Shown here: positions 45,001-55,401 of the stretch, one piece after another
Position numbering within the stretch: the stretch's first letter is position 1
How the letters are laid out: every line of letters starts with the position of its first letter
Assembly (NCBI GenBank): GCA_015039315.1
Contig: WIDE01000109.1
Span: forward strand, 1 to 64,000
Direction of reading: 5' to 3'
From: Clavulina sp. PMI_390
Lineage: Eukaryota; Basidiomycota; Agaricomycetes; Cantharellales; Hydnaceae
DNA length: 64,000 nt
The notes under the pieces: model-generated
What the model was told of the DNA's origin: nothing
The model's input: the letters and a program-made list of their open reading frames with translations, nothing else
The model's database searches: none
Position numbers and translations under genes: made by a program

Positions 45001-46101
45001 CAGGCTCGAACAGGTCCTCGGTCTGGAGCCCGTTGGGAATGCGCTTTGGGGGAGGAGGCGGAGGGAGCATGGGGCTGGAGTTACTGGGGGTGACGGGTCT
45101 CATAGGGGAAGCATATGGGATGGGAGTCGCGTTTTCTCGGATGGAGTTGAGACCAACCACCTGTGGAGTGTTGGCTGTTCCATTCGCGAGCGGAGTTTTG
45201 GTCGGATTTGACATTGCAAGGGGAGAGGAGACGTAATTGGAGGAGGTCTGATTGCGGTTAGCAGGAGGAGTAGGGAGGTCTTCTGCGGTCGACTGGTCGT
45301 CGAACAAGCTGTGTTTTCGCGCATGGGGGTGAGTTTTTGGGATAGCGTTGGCGGAGTGAACGCGCGGTGTTATGGGGGAGGATGTTGAGGAAGTTGCGGA
45401 AACAGGGCTTCGATATTTGTCTAGAATGTGTCATATGTCGATGAGATAAAGAACAGCGGCCAGTAGAGGACGAACATACAATCAGGGAGTGGTGAAATGC
45501 CTTGACCAGTGTCAAGCTTCGGAAGCCGCTCGCTGGCCGTCACGGCACTGGAGGGGATGGTCGACACGGACAAGCTCTTCGGGGCGTGCTTTTTCTTGAA
45601 CCGATTGGTGGGACTGTCTGGAGGCATGACGGTGACGGCGCTGGCTGGCTCGGACGCCGGCTCGCCGAATGTTGTTGAAGGCGACAAGAGGTCTATGCTG
45701 TCCGCGCGTTGTTTGCCTTTATCTCTTCCTATAAGACCATTTCTACGTGGTAGTGCTCTGCCGTCGGCGGAGTGGGTTTGTGCGGAAGCCGGGATGTCAT
45801 CCGCATTGATGCTCAGACTCAGATTCGGAAAGGAGCTCGAGGCAGAAGTCTTGGGACCATTAATAGAGACAGATTGGACACCCCGACGATGCCCTTGTGC
45901 TCTGCCATTTGGCTGGTTTGAGATAGAGGGCGAGCCCGAACGCGAGACGAATGCAGATGCGACGTGCGGTGGTAGATGAGAGAATGACGTGGATGGCTCG
46001 TTCAGGTTGGCAAACGTGATGGTCACTGCAAAGTCTTCGCCTGCGAAGAATGCACTCTGCGCGGGAGATACCGTGATCGCGATCCCCTGGGTGTCGCCCA
46101 T
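42027..46101 (-). CDS. RGP1: Rgp1 homologue (Ric1-Rgp1 GEF subunit)
   Basis: Exons 46101..45480, 45420..44206, 44135..43755, 43676..43251, 43124..42967 and 42830..42027 sum to 3,606 nt and 1,201 aa. Rgp1 pairs with Ric1 to activate the Golgi Rab Ypt6/Rab6, needed for endosome-to-Golgi retrieval. The N-terminal arrestin-like strand region starts MGDTQGIAITVSPAQSAFFA, with GEDFAVTITFANL. A long disordered Ser/Pro linker follows (KHSLFDDQ, PPPPPPKRIPNG). Then come VVLWAYARLVGTLELDE, LPPTYRGSAFKFTYTLLVG, VLKVPVRVYNHV, CREAVEVLTRNPKR, SYDIEKDGAKVAVLTFVKSA, YRLGETILGVVDLN and VECQVPVAVWPG near the C-terminus. Gly/Ser-rich inserts make it longer than yeast Rgp1. An in-frame ATG upstream (46281) exists, but the motif start favours 46101. 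Confidence 0.93.
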
Positions 46102-46381
46102 TTGCTGGAGATTCGGCAAAGTGCAAGATGCAGTTGGGCACACAAGTGGTCGCTGCCCTTTTGACCGCCGCTCGGCACCGAGAAGGTTGTTGTTCGAGAT
46201 GTGTTCGAGATCTCCCCTTGTTGGCGCGTTTTGGGCACCCACGCCAAGACTCATCAAAGCATTGCATGGGGTGAAAAGCAAGAGGCATAAGCTTTGGGTA
46301 TATTAATAAAAGTATTAGACCGGGTTGTGAAATTAGACGACAACTCTCGTCTATCCACAGCTTCCCACCTCGAAGACAGGA

Positions 46382-48003
46382 CTAGTTATTTAGCTTGATG
46401 AACGAATCCCAAAGATCTTCCAACTTTTTCTTCATATAGAAGCTAAATAGCTCTCTGAAAGTGTTGTACAGCTCCTCCCGGTCCTCCACGTCATCGACGC
46501 CACTGAGGGATTCTAGGCCAGGAAAGCCCCACCGATTCGTCTCCCTACGCCCTTTGCGGGTTCCATACAGCAAGCCGGTTTCAGAGCGGTATGCATCGAG
46601 AAACAAATCCGAAGTAGAGCAGATTGGATGCGAGAGTCCGATGTATGGTAGCACTGGATGGCCATACATCGCTATTATGAGGGTGATCTCAGCATGAATC
46701 GGAGGTTCTTGGGCTGGAAAATGTGGAATGGTCAGCACAAACGTCCGGAGTTCACGGCCAGGATTTACGCTCACCATCAGACTCGTGGAGTTTGAAGGCT
46801 TCAGTAAACCGATCGAGGTCTGAGGGCTTGACGCTAGTTCCCGTCACATCAGCGACGAGGCGCCTCACATCGTGCTCGGAGACGTCGGCAGCCCTCTGTA
46901 TGTGCTGTCCCGCACTATTAGCGGGGACTGCGAGCACCTGAGGAGGTGGCGAAAGTATGAATGGATACGAGAAACTCGACAGTGATGTAGCCACTGTGAG
47001 TTGACGGATATCGTGCACGATCGAAGCAGTGCCGTGGAGCCATCGAAGCAAATCAAATGGATTAGAAATAATATCCTCCTCGTTTCCCTGTGTGTAATCT
47101 CAATCACAGAGTTAGATTTGGACGCTAAGGACAGAGGAGTTGACCATACCTACATCTCGTGACTGCGTTCCATGCTTCGACAATATGGGTGTTCTCTTCC
47201 TTTTGCAGCTCCATATACACCTCGTAGATGACGGCGATGGACGTCCGTATGAGACCCCTCTCATGATCAGAGAATGAAGACCATAATTGATCCCTCATTT
47301 CGGAGAGGGCGACAACCGAATCTCTCAACGAGCCGTGGCTGGATCGAAATAATCCAGAAGCTTCCGACAAAGTTTTGACGTGTTGAAGCAAGGGCTCTGG
47401 GAAGTCATTGACGTTGAGTGCGGCACCACCCTCGAGGACGCTGGCCACTTGACAGAATGTGCGAACGTGGCTGGCTGGGAGATTTCTGCTCATCTGCATC
47501 CACGTACGGGCGAGGATATGATCCACAAGGTAGACGAGCGCCCTGGTCGCTCCCTCGACGGGAATAGATACAGAGACAATCCAATCAGCCGCCTCGACGT
47601 CATCGGTCATCCCGGCTGCCTCACGCTCCGTCTGAAACGTGTGCAGAAGCGGCGCCATATCCCGCAAGAAATCTCTAGCATCAATCAAAGAAGACGGCAA
47701 GGCTGAGGCTCCAGGATTCATAGTCGGGCAAGCTGTCTCGGCGACGAGGATTGTGATCGGGTTCGGCTCGTGTGGAGTGATGATGAGCCCAACAGCATAA
47801 AGATGAACTTCATCGGAGAGAATACTGGCGATACTGTCAAGAATAGGCCGTGGCTTGTGCTTGATCTGAAGCTTCTCGACGGGCGATTCTGGAGGGGTAG
47901 CATACTGCTCTATCAGTATCTCAAGGGTCTGAACGGCAGTTGTTAGAACATCTGTTCGTATAGGAGATGTTTCCGAGCTTTCCTCTTCGGTTGTGAGTGT
48001 CAT
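46382..48003 (-). CDS. Deaminase-fold-like protein 1 (HAE retained)
   Basis: Exons 48003..47154, 47098..46775 and 46713..46382 give 501 aa; an in-frame ATG at 48024 is possible. All introns are phase 1, as in the four + strand paralogues. Exon 1 is an alpha-helical region of about 283 aa. Exon 2 has LLRWLHGTASIVHDIRQLTV. Exon 3 has IHAEITLIIAMYGHPVLPYI, then GLSHPICSTSDLF and RWGFPGL. This matches the pattern of fungal deaminase-like proteins (HAE, then YIG-SK-SC--C, then a GW-WP motif; compare Pfam OTT_1508-like deaminase). The HAE is present, but only one of the two zinc cysteines remains. Activity is therefore doubtful. Family assignment is from motif memory and needs a profile search. Confidence 0.8.
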
Positions 48004-48381
48004 TTTCGGGAGAGTATATTGCAATCAGATGATCGGCCGAGTGCCCAGTGCAGAAGGTAGGTACCGAATCTATTCAAAGGGTCATCAATTCCAAGGAAAA
48101 TTGTTGCGCGTTTTGGAAATTGTGTTGAGAAGTTTTGGAGACCTCGACTATGGCATAGCACTGAGCACCTTGTCCTTTTTGAATGCGTGTGTATCGCTCA
48201 CGTTTTGGGGTTCTCTATGGATAAACTATGGTGCTGAACATCGATGAAACGATCGTCTTCTTCAAACTGGTCACGTGAGCTCGCAGCCAACTGAGACAAC
48301 TGCCTGCGTCCTCCGTTGTGTCCGTTGTGTCCAATTGTTTTCACAATCTTCAACGAATCTATCGTTATTCACATCTAAATT

Positions 48382-49952
48382 ATGGAAGAGTACCCTCCCC
48401 CCGAGGGTGAACTAGACCTCGACTTCAACTTCATTGCCAGTCTCTTGGGCCAATTGCACCCAATGACCTCCAAACACCAGCCTGTTCACCCAATGTCACG
48501 CCACCGAACTCGACTGGAATCAGCTTTGGATGGTTTGGCAAATATTCTGACGACGAATACGCACCACATCGCCGTCAGTGTGGTACACCCCAAGGCAGAG
48601 CCTTCCTCATACGAAATCTGGCTTGCAGAGGGGACAAAACCGGTGCCTTCGTCATCGCTCTCTCCGCCCCCATCCCCGTCGCTTGTCGAAGCATCCGAGT
48701 TCGCTGGTTCCCTGTTAAGGCAGCTTGCAACCGTTCAAGAATCAAACATCGATACCATTCGTGGAGGGGATCTCCGATTTCCTCACGCCTATCTACATCC
48801 GCTCCCCTCTCTCAACATAAACACCATTTTACCTCCAGTTTATTCCATGTTCGAGCGCATGTGGCCTCGATTCGTCCAAGTGTTTACCAAAAGCGACGAT
48901 ATGACTATCTGCTGCGAGGTTGCCGACCTTGTCACCAACGGTGGGACCTCGCCGCGTTTCGGCTCTGTCGCATCTCTTGCGGATGCAAAGCACCACTTCG
49001 ATATTCTTAAAGATAACTCGCCCACTTTTCATGCGGGGAAGCATTCGATCTCTCAGGTCGTGGGCCGATTGGCTCGAGCGTGCCAGACCTCTTGGCCAGA
49101 CGATGATGCAAAACGTCAAGATATCCTATGGAACCTAGCCATGCTATCGAATATTTATCGCACCTTATCGAATCCCAAAAACTGCTCCGTGATAGAATCA
49201 TGGAATTTCCTCGCGTCTTGTACGTACACACCAAGCACTTTCACTTGATTTAGGCTAAAACAGTGTTCCCCCTCAGCGACCCTTCCTAACGTGAAAGCCC
49301 CGTTATCACACGATACGGGGCCCAGTATCCTCCATGCTCTCAATTCCCTGGTATCGATGTTCGACGATATGAATGCAGTGATGAGAATCGTCCTTCTCCC
49401 TGTGTCGCTTTCGCCTCCTCCTGCCATTCGCCCCGTCACTTCACACTTCAACGAGTGTCCCAAGTACCCTGAGACCGTTACTAAAGACACCATCTCACAG
49501 ATCTTATCGCTTTCCAGCGGTAGCGCTGGAGATGAGGCTGTCCGGGACTCTATCTGCACCCCCCGCGCGCAACATAACGAGCATGAAGGTAAGTTTTTTC
49601 CGTTTGTCAACAGGTTTTGTGATCGAGCCCCTGGTGACTTCTCTTCTTAGACTTGATGGTTCGCCCCGAAGTCGCCCTTCTGCTGGCGATGCATGGGATT
49701 GACGCGATACCCTACATTGGCATACACCAGCCCCCCAGTCGAGCTACCCACATCTTATTCCGTTCTTTCCGCGCATCATCAGAGATGCAGATACAAGTAA
49801 GAGCTGGAGATGCGACACCAGATGGATGGTGTTTCCCCTCAATTTCAATGCTAAGGGGAAGCGTGGAAGATGCATGGTCACGCCGGGGGCTGTATGAAAA
49901 CATCAGGATGATTTTCTGGATGTTTGCGAAGGACGCTATCCGTTGTGAATGA
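48382..49952 (+). CDS. Deaminase-fold-like protein 2 (zinc site lost)
   Basis: Exons 48382..49219, 49277..49588 and 49651..49952 give 483 aa. It starts MEEYPPPEGELDLDFN. Shared landmarks are LDGLANILTTN, VSVVHPKAEPSSYEIWLAEG, IRGGDLRFPHAYLHPLPSLN, MFERMWPRFVQVF, QDILWNLAMLSNI and ESWNFLASC. Exon 2 has LVSMFDDMNAVMRIVLLPVS. Exon 3 has RPEVALLLAMHGIDAIPYIG, IHQPPSRATHILF and GWCFPSI. The HAE of protein 1 is RPE here and both cysteine positions are gone, so this cannot bind zinc in the usual way. It is divergent from protein 1, with 378 bases between starts that can hold two promoters. Confidence 0.82.
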
Positions 49953-50654
49953 AGGCGGGGTATATTTGAAGCCGTATGATTTCTATCGTGTAATCCTTGT
50001 CGTATTGGTAGTTCTAGCGGAGCAGTTAAAGCGGTTCGCCAAATCGACTCATATGGTTTGAGAGATTTATGATCTATATATAGCAACGGATGCCGGCTGT
50101 AGGAGCTCTACGAGGCTCATTGACGACCCAATTTCATTCAACGCCACCCTACTGGAATGAGGTCGAACGGGAGGTAGCGGGCTTGTGAAGAGATGGTGGA
50201 GAAGTACTTTCCCGACGCAGCTAGCCTCGTGATCAGGGCGAGAAAGGGAGTGGAAATCACCGGGCTACATCAAAAAGCAAACTCTCTGCACCAAAACGTT
50301 GTACCAGACCACGAAGCATGCTGCGAAATCAAGTCGGCCTGCAACGAAAGAGAAGCGAAGTCCCCTTGTGTAATACACGGCAATACATGAGAACTGTCGT
50401 AGCAAAGGGTTTATCTAGAATAGAATGATAACGGATGTCTGGTTAGACGTGGAATCCCTCAACAACTCCTAGCGTAGTTACAGGTTTGGATATAGGGTCT
50501 GGGCATCCGGCTCTGAATAAACACCTCCTCCTATGAATAAGCGATCACGTGAGCCAATTTGAAGCGCTCCAATTTGCGAGTGATCCGAGACAACTTTCAT
50601 CTTGCGGCACCTCACCTCTTATAGCTGCGGTTCTTGCCTATTTTTCAGCTGCAA
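49953..50654. other. Intergenic between deaminase-like genes 2 and 3
   Basis: No gene is supported. The bases before the next start (from about 50,540, GCGATCACGTGAGCC) resemble those before gene 2 (48,268-48,285, GGTCACGTGAGC). CACGTG is a likely bHLH-type site. Confidence 0.45.
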
Positions 50655-52252
50655 ATGGAGGAATTTCCACCTCCCGCCGGTCGACTGAGATTTGATTTGA
50701 ACCTCGTTGCCGGCATCATGGAACGACTGCGCGCTATCACATCGAAACCCAAACCGCTTCCGCCTCGACCCCGTCATCGAATCCCACTACAGCCAGCTCT
50801 AGATGCCCTAGCAAACATACTAACGACCACCGAAAACCACTACTCAGTTGGCGTTGTGCACGCCCAGGCGGAGCCCTCATACGAAATCTGGCTCGCCGAG
50901 GATACAGCGATTAATCCGTCAACGTGTCCATCTTCGGCTCCGTCCCCATCACCTACACTTATAGAGGCATCAATATTCACCAGAAGCTTAATGAAACAGC
51001 TCGCAGTGGCTCGGCAACTGAACATAGACGCGATACACGGAGGAGATTTACGGTTTCCTCAGGCATTCCTGCAGCCACTTCCCTCTCTTAACATCAAGGG
51101 AATATCTCCACTAGTTCATTCCATGTTTGAACGCATGTGGCCTCGATTTATCCAAGTTTTTGCCAAAAACGAAGATCTACAAGCCTGCTGCAAGGTTGCT
51201 AATTTCGTCACCAGCAACACCTCACACAATATATGGTCGAATCCAACTAGCGAAGACATGGAGCATCACATCAATGTCCTGAAGGCTAGGCCCTCAGCTT
51301 TCCATAGTGGGCGTTCTTCAATCTCGGAGGTTGTGGATCGCCTCTCCGCAGCATGCAAGACCCCCTGGCCAGAAAATGCCATGCGGCGCCAGGACATCCT
51401 CTGGGACCTGGCCGCACTCTCCAGTATTCACCGCGTCTTATGCGGCACAAAAACCGGAGACTTTATTGAGTCATGGAATTTCCTTTCGACTGGTGTGTAT
51501 ATCTGTATGGTTCAACTCACTTCGCCTCAGGACTTATGACCTCATCAGCTGTGATGCACGATGCTAATCCAAGCGACCCATTACGGCCCTTCGCACCTAT
51601 CAGCATCCTTAAGATCCTCGGCACACTCGTCTCCATGTTCGATGATATGAATGAGGTGCTCAGGATTGTTCTTCTCCCTCTATCAATCTCGGCTCTCCCG
51701 CCCATCCGTTATATCCTGTCTCATTTCAATGAGCCTTTCCCCACTTCTTCTATCTTTCCCGAAGAACCTGTGTCTCAAATTTTGAGCTCTGCTGGAGTGA
51801 AAGCTGATGCGACCACAATGCGGAAGTTCATTGGTGCTCTCGACCGTCAACAGAATAAGCGTAAGCGTCAAAATTTCACCTCACCCCTTTAAAGCATCCT
51901 CATGATTGCTGAAACCTTCTGCTCTCTAGGTCTGGTCCTCTACCCAGAAGTTACCCTCCTTATGGCGATGTACAGGGTTCCCGCGTTCCCATACATCGGT
52001 ATACATCAGCCGCCTGGTCCAGCAACTCAAACACTCTTCCAAGCTTTTTGCATGTACACAGAAGTTCCAATACGGCTACGCGAGGGAGAAGCTTCATCGG
52101 AGGGGTGGTGTTTCCCTTCCCTTTCTTCGTTTGCCAGGAGCGTCCATGACGCGAGATTACGTCGAGATGTTTACGAGGACATGCGGATGCAGTTCTGGAT
52201 TATCTCACGTGAAAATATCCTTCGTGACTGGAGGAAGTTTTGTACTGAATAG
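50655..52252 (+). CDS. Deaminase-fold-like protein 3 (zinc site lost)
   Basis: Exons 50655..51492, 51549..51860 and 51930..52252 give 490 aa. I chose MEEFPPPAGRLRFDLN because it aligns with the start of protein 2; an upstream in-frame ATG at 50634 adds seven residues. The layout is the same: LDALANILTTTENHYSVGVV, PSYEIWLAED, IHGGDLRFPQAFLQPLPSLN, MFERMWPRFIQVFAK, then LVSMFDDMNEVLRIVLLPLS, then YPEVTLLMAMYRVPAFPYIG, IHQPPGPATQTLFQAF and GWCFPSLSS. The His and Cys positions are replaced (YPE, HQPPGPAT). The first intron is 56 nt, almost the same length as in genes 1, 2, 4 and 5. Confidence 0.82.
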
Positions 52253-53036
52253 AAAATGGAATCGTCTTGATTACTTCTTATTAGTAGGTACGAACCACCC
52301 TAGGGTGGCGCACTGATCTTACAAATGCCAGAGCTCAAGAAACCGGAAATCGTGAAAATAGGGTTCGAAATCCTCATGATGTTATGCGAATGAATTCGAG
52401 ACGTGGGGTCCAGAGCACTAACGTGTGTAGGGTGTAGGAGAGAAAACATCGAATTCATTTGGTAAAAAGGCTTTCAACACAAACACCAGTTATGCAGTAC
52501 ATGAGCAGCGTCCATGATTTTTAATAGAATCAAAAGCACGTGGAACGGATTAAATGAGCGCCAGAGGAGCTATTTGATATGGTCCAGAGTTGCAAATCAA
52601 AGCACACGAGTCCAACATCAACATCAAATCGACCCGCAATCTTCTTGGCCCCAAAAACGCAGTATGGAACGCCCTCGGCCGTCCGAGCCTTTGGCAAGTA
52701 GCACGCATGGAATATGAATTTCCGCGTAGGTGATAGCGAGACACCAAGATAAGGACCGTCATGAGCCCATGGTACCACAGCACCGTTCATGAAAATGGGG
52801 GGCAGGGTGCGCGGGAGAGGATCAAAGGCAAGGCGCAACGTTTTTAGAACGCTAGGATTAAGGCTACTGAGTGATGCGTACAAGCAGAAAGAGTGTAGAT
52901 GAGACTGCAGGACCACCCACGCCACATGACGTCGACACTGAGACATCCGAACATCCTCAACCTCGAGAATCTTGGGCCTTGATCACTCCCTGCAATTACA
53001 GCCCCGAGTCCGCCCCCCAAATCACCTCTTCGATCA
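52253..53036. other. Intergenic with possible retroelement fragment
   Basis: No intact gene is supported. The - strand carries a possible reverse-transcriptase fragment, listed separately. The start of the next gene is preceded by DNA with no obvious TATA. Confidence 0.4.
52630..52826 (-). mobile_element. Possible non-LTR reverse-transcriptase C-terminal fragment
   Basis: The - strand reads FMNGAVVPWAHDGPYLGVSL, then SPTRKFIFHACYLPKARTAE and VFGAKKIAGRF. Fungal non-LTR reverse transcriptases carry a similar stretch after the thumb: a short strand, YLGV, H-Y--KA--A, then a GLE--IG-like piece. It is short and bare of the catalytic domain. If correct it is a dead remnant; chance likeness cannot be excluded. 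Confidence 0.3.
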
Positions 53037-54617
53037 ATGGAGCAGCTGAACCCTTCCAACAACAGGGGTGACGTTGATTTGAACCTGGTCGCAAGCATTC
53101 TGGAGCGCCTGCAAGCTATCACCCACGAACCTGATCCGTTCCCATCTAAACCTCGAGCTAAGATCACGCTAGAGCTGGCCCTCGATGGTTTAGCAAACAT
53201 TCTTAGCACCCCTGAGCACCATTTTGCTGTCAGCGTGGTGTACCCTCAGCCGAAATCTTCCTCATACGAGATTTGGCTTGCGGAAGCAGCAGAAGCTACG
53301 CCATTAGGCTCATCGACACCATCCGCACCACTTTTCGAGGCATCTACATTCATCGGAAAGCTAATGGGAGAGTTGGCCATCGCTAAAGAGTTAAATACGG
53401 ACGCGATTCGTGGAGGGGATCTTCGATTCCCACATGCGTTTCTCCAGCCGCCTCCCTCTCTCAATATTCAAGGTGTTACTACACCAGTTCATACTATCAT
53501 TACGCGTATGTGGCCTCGCCTCGTCGCAGCGCTGACCAACAACACTCAGTTACAGGCCTGTTGCGATGTCGTCGATGCTGTCACTGACATGGTCTCATAT
53601 CCCTCAAGCCTTACTGAATCAGCTGAGCTTCGGCATCACCTCGATATCATCAAAGCCTACTCCACTGTTTTTTACAGCGGCAGGCTCTCGATTTCACAGG
53701 TGGTGACTCGACTGTCCCGAGCGTGCCAGCGTTCTTGGCCAGAAGATGATGCGAAGCGTCAAGACATCCTGTGGAGCTTGGCCATGCTGTCCAACATCTT
53801 TCGGGTTCTATCAAATCCAAAGAACTGTGATGTGGTTAAATCATGGAATGCTCTTTCGAATCGTACGTATTTTACACTACCTCCGTCTAAATCTGCCATT
53901 AAGGCTTCCCCTCGACAGACAATGTGCATACCCTTTCTATCCAAGACTCCTCCATATCCCCCACCCCTATCGATGTCGTCAAAATCCTTACCAAACCTGT
54001 GGCTGTGTTCGATAATATGAACGCAGTGTTGAGAATCGTCCTTCTTCCTGTTGCGCTCTCACCCCCTCCCATCATTCGTCCTATCGCTTCACGATTTGAC
54101 GGGCCGCGACTGACTTATAGCTCCCTCGGGGAAGGGTCCGTTCCGAGTATCATAAACTGGGCGGGTGTTGACTCGGCTGATGTCACTACGCTGCAGAGCC
54201 TAACTCACCCTCCAACTTATCAGCAAGACTTGCAAAAAAGTAAATATCACTCCTTCGTACCTCTATAATTGTTGAGCTTGCTCATATTTCTCCATAGGTC
54301 TTATTATCCGCCCAGAGGTCACCCTCTTAATGGCGATGTACAAGGTCCCAGTATTCCCCTACATCGGGATGCACCAACCACCTGAACTCGCAAGCCTTAC
54401 GTTCATCAGGGCCTTTCGCATGTACTCGAAGGTTAGAATCGGGGTCCAAGATGGTAAAACCGCGTCGGAGGGGTGGTGTTTCCCCGCAATTTCATCGCTC
54501 CAACGTGTGGATGATGAAGTTCTACGCTTGGAGATCTACAGAAATATTCGAGGATATTTTTGGATGATGGCGAGAGAAACGATTACTCGCATCTGGCCGA
54601 AGCCGGAATCGATGTGA
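53037..54617 (+). CDS. Deaminase-fold-like protein 4 (zinc site lost)
   Basis: Exons 53037..53862, 53919..54239 and 54298..54617 give 488 aa. It starts MEQLNPSNNRGDVDLNLVAS. Landmarks: LDGLANILSTPEHHFAVSVV, SSYEIWLAEA, IRGGDLRFPHAFLQPPPSLN, MWPRLVAALT, QDILWSLAMLSNIFRVLSNP. Exon 2 has VFDNMNAVLRIVLLPVALSP. Exon 3 has IRPEVTLLMAMYKVPVFPYI, GMHQPPELASLTFIRAF and GWCFPAISS. The second donor is GTAAAT, so the junction A|GTCTT restores the frame. The replaced active-site motif (RPE, HQPPELAS) is the same type as in protein 2. Confidence 0.82.
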
Positions 54618-55401
54618 TTGGGCGAAACTCGATGAATGGTGAGTATAGTACGTCGAAACGTATGCAATATAGCCTCACCAGCCGATTCGTCTAGCCTCGT
54701 TCGTGTGACACATAATTGGAACTTGGTTGGTGGCCACAACTTGTAGCTGTCAGAGCTTTGAGGCAGCACAAGCGACCTGTCTGCTAGGACAATAGGTCTG
54801 TGGGACGGGGTATGAAGACTTTACGGCTTTTAATAGCTAAGAGATCAAAAAAACGGAGAGGTTTCATCGCCAATTGGATAGGAGGGTCTTGTAGGTGTTG
54901 GGGTTTCGGCTTTCGTGAATAACAATAGTATCTTTCGGCGATATATATAGCTTCTCACTTTACGCTGTTGCGTATCTGATTGGCCGTTTTCGCTCCATTT
55001 ATTAGTCCTGGTACTGGACGATATTCATATCCCTCGGAAAAAGCAGTGTAGCGAGATCGAGAGCTCTCTCGGCGAGGTGGACGGGATGTCTCATTCACAC
55101 GTGACTCATTCTTTCTTCGAAACTCGCTGCCATGCTTAGGAGAAAGTGGTAATGGGCTGGGAGCACGTCCTGGTGAGTGATGGCACCGAATGTGAGGATT
55201 GAGACGATATAATGATAGCCAAGTTTCTCTGGAAGCAGTAATTGTCATTCGCGTCGCAAGATTGCGAAGCAACAACCGCCAGCAATCACGTGTCAATAAA
55301 AACATCTCAAACATCCAGAACCGCTAATCACGACACTCACTTTGACTTGAGAAAAAGCAAGAAACGAAGGGCCTACAATCATTTGCAGTCCTCTTTACTA
55401 C
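54618..55401. other. Intergenic between deaminase-like genes 4 and 5
   Basis: I see nothing coding here. One - strand frame (54,955-55,314) has no family features. GCAATCACGTGTC at about 55,283 again carries CACGTG within 120 bases of the next start, as before gene 3. Confidence 0.45.

Noticed and set aside
45509..45979. 156-codon open frame on +
   Set aside because: It is antisense to the first coding exon of RGP1, whose frame and motifs are certain.
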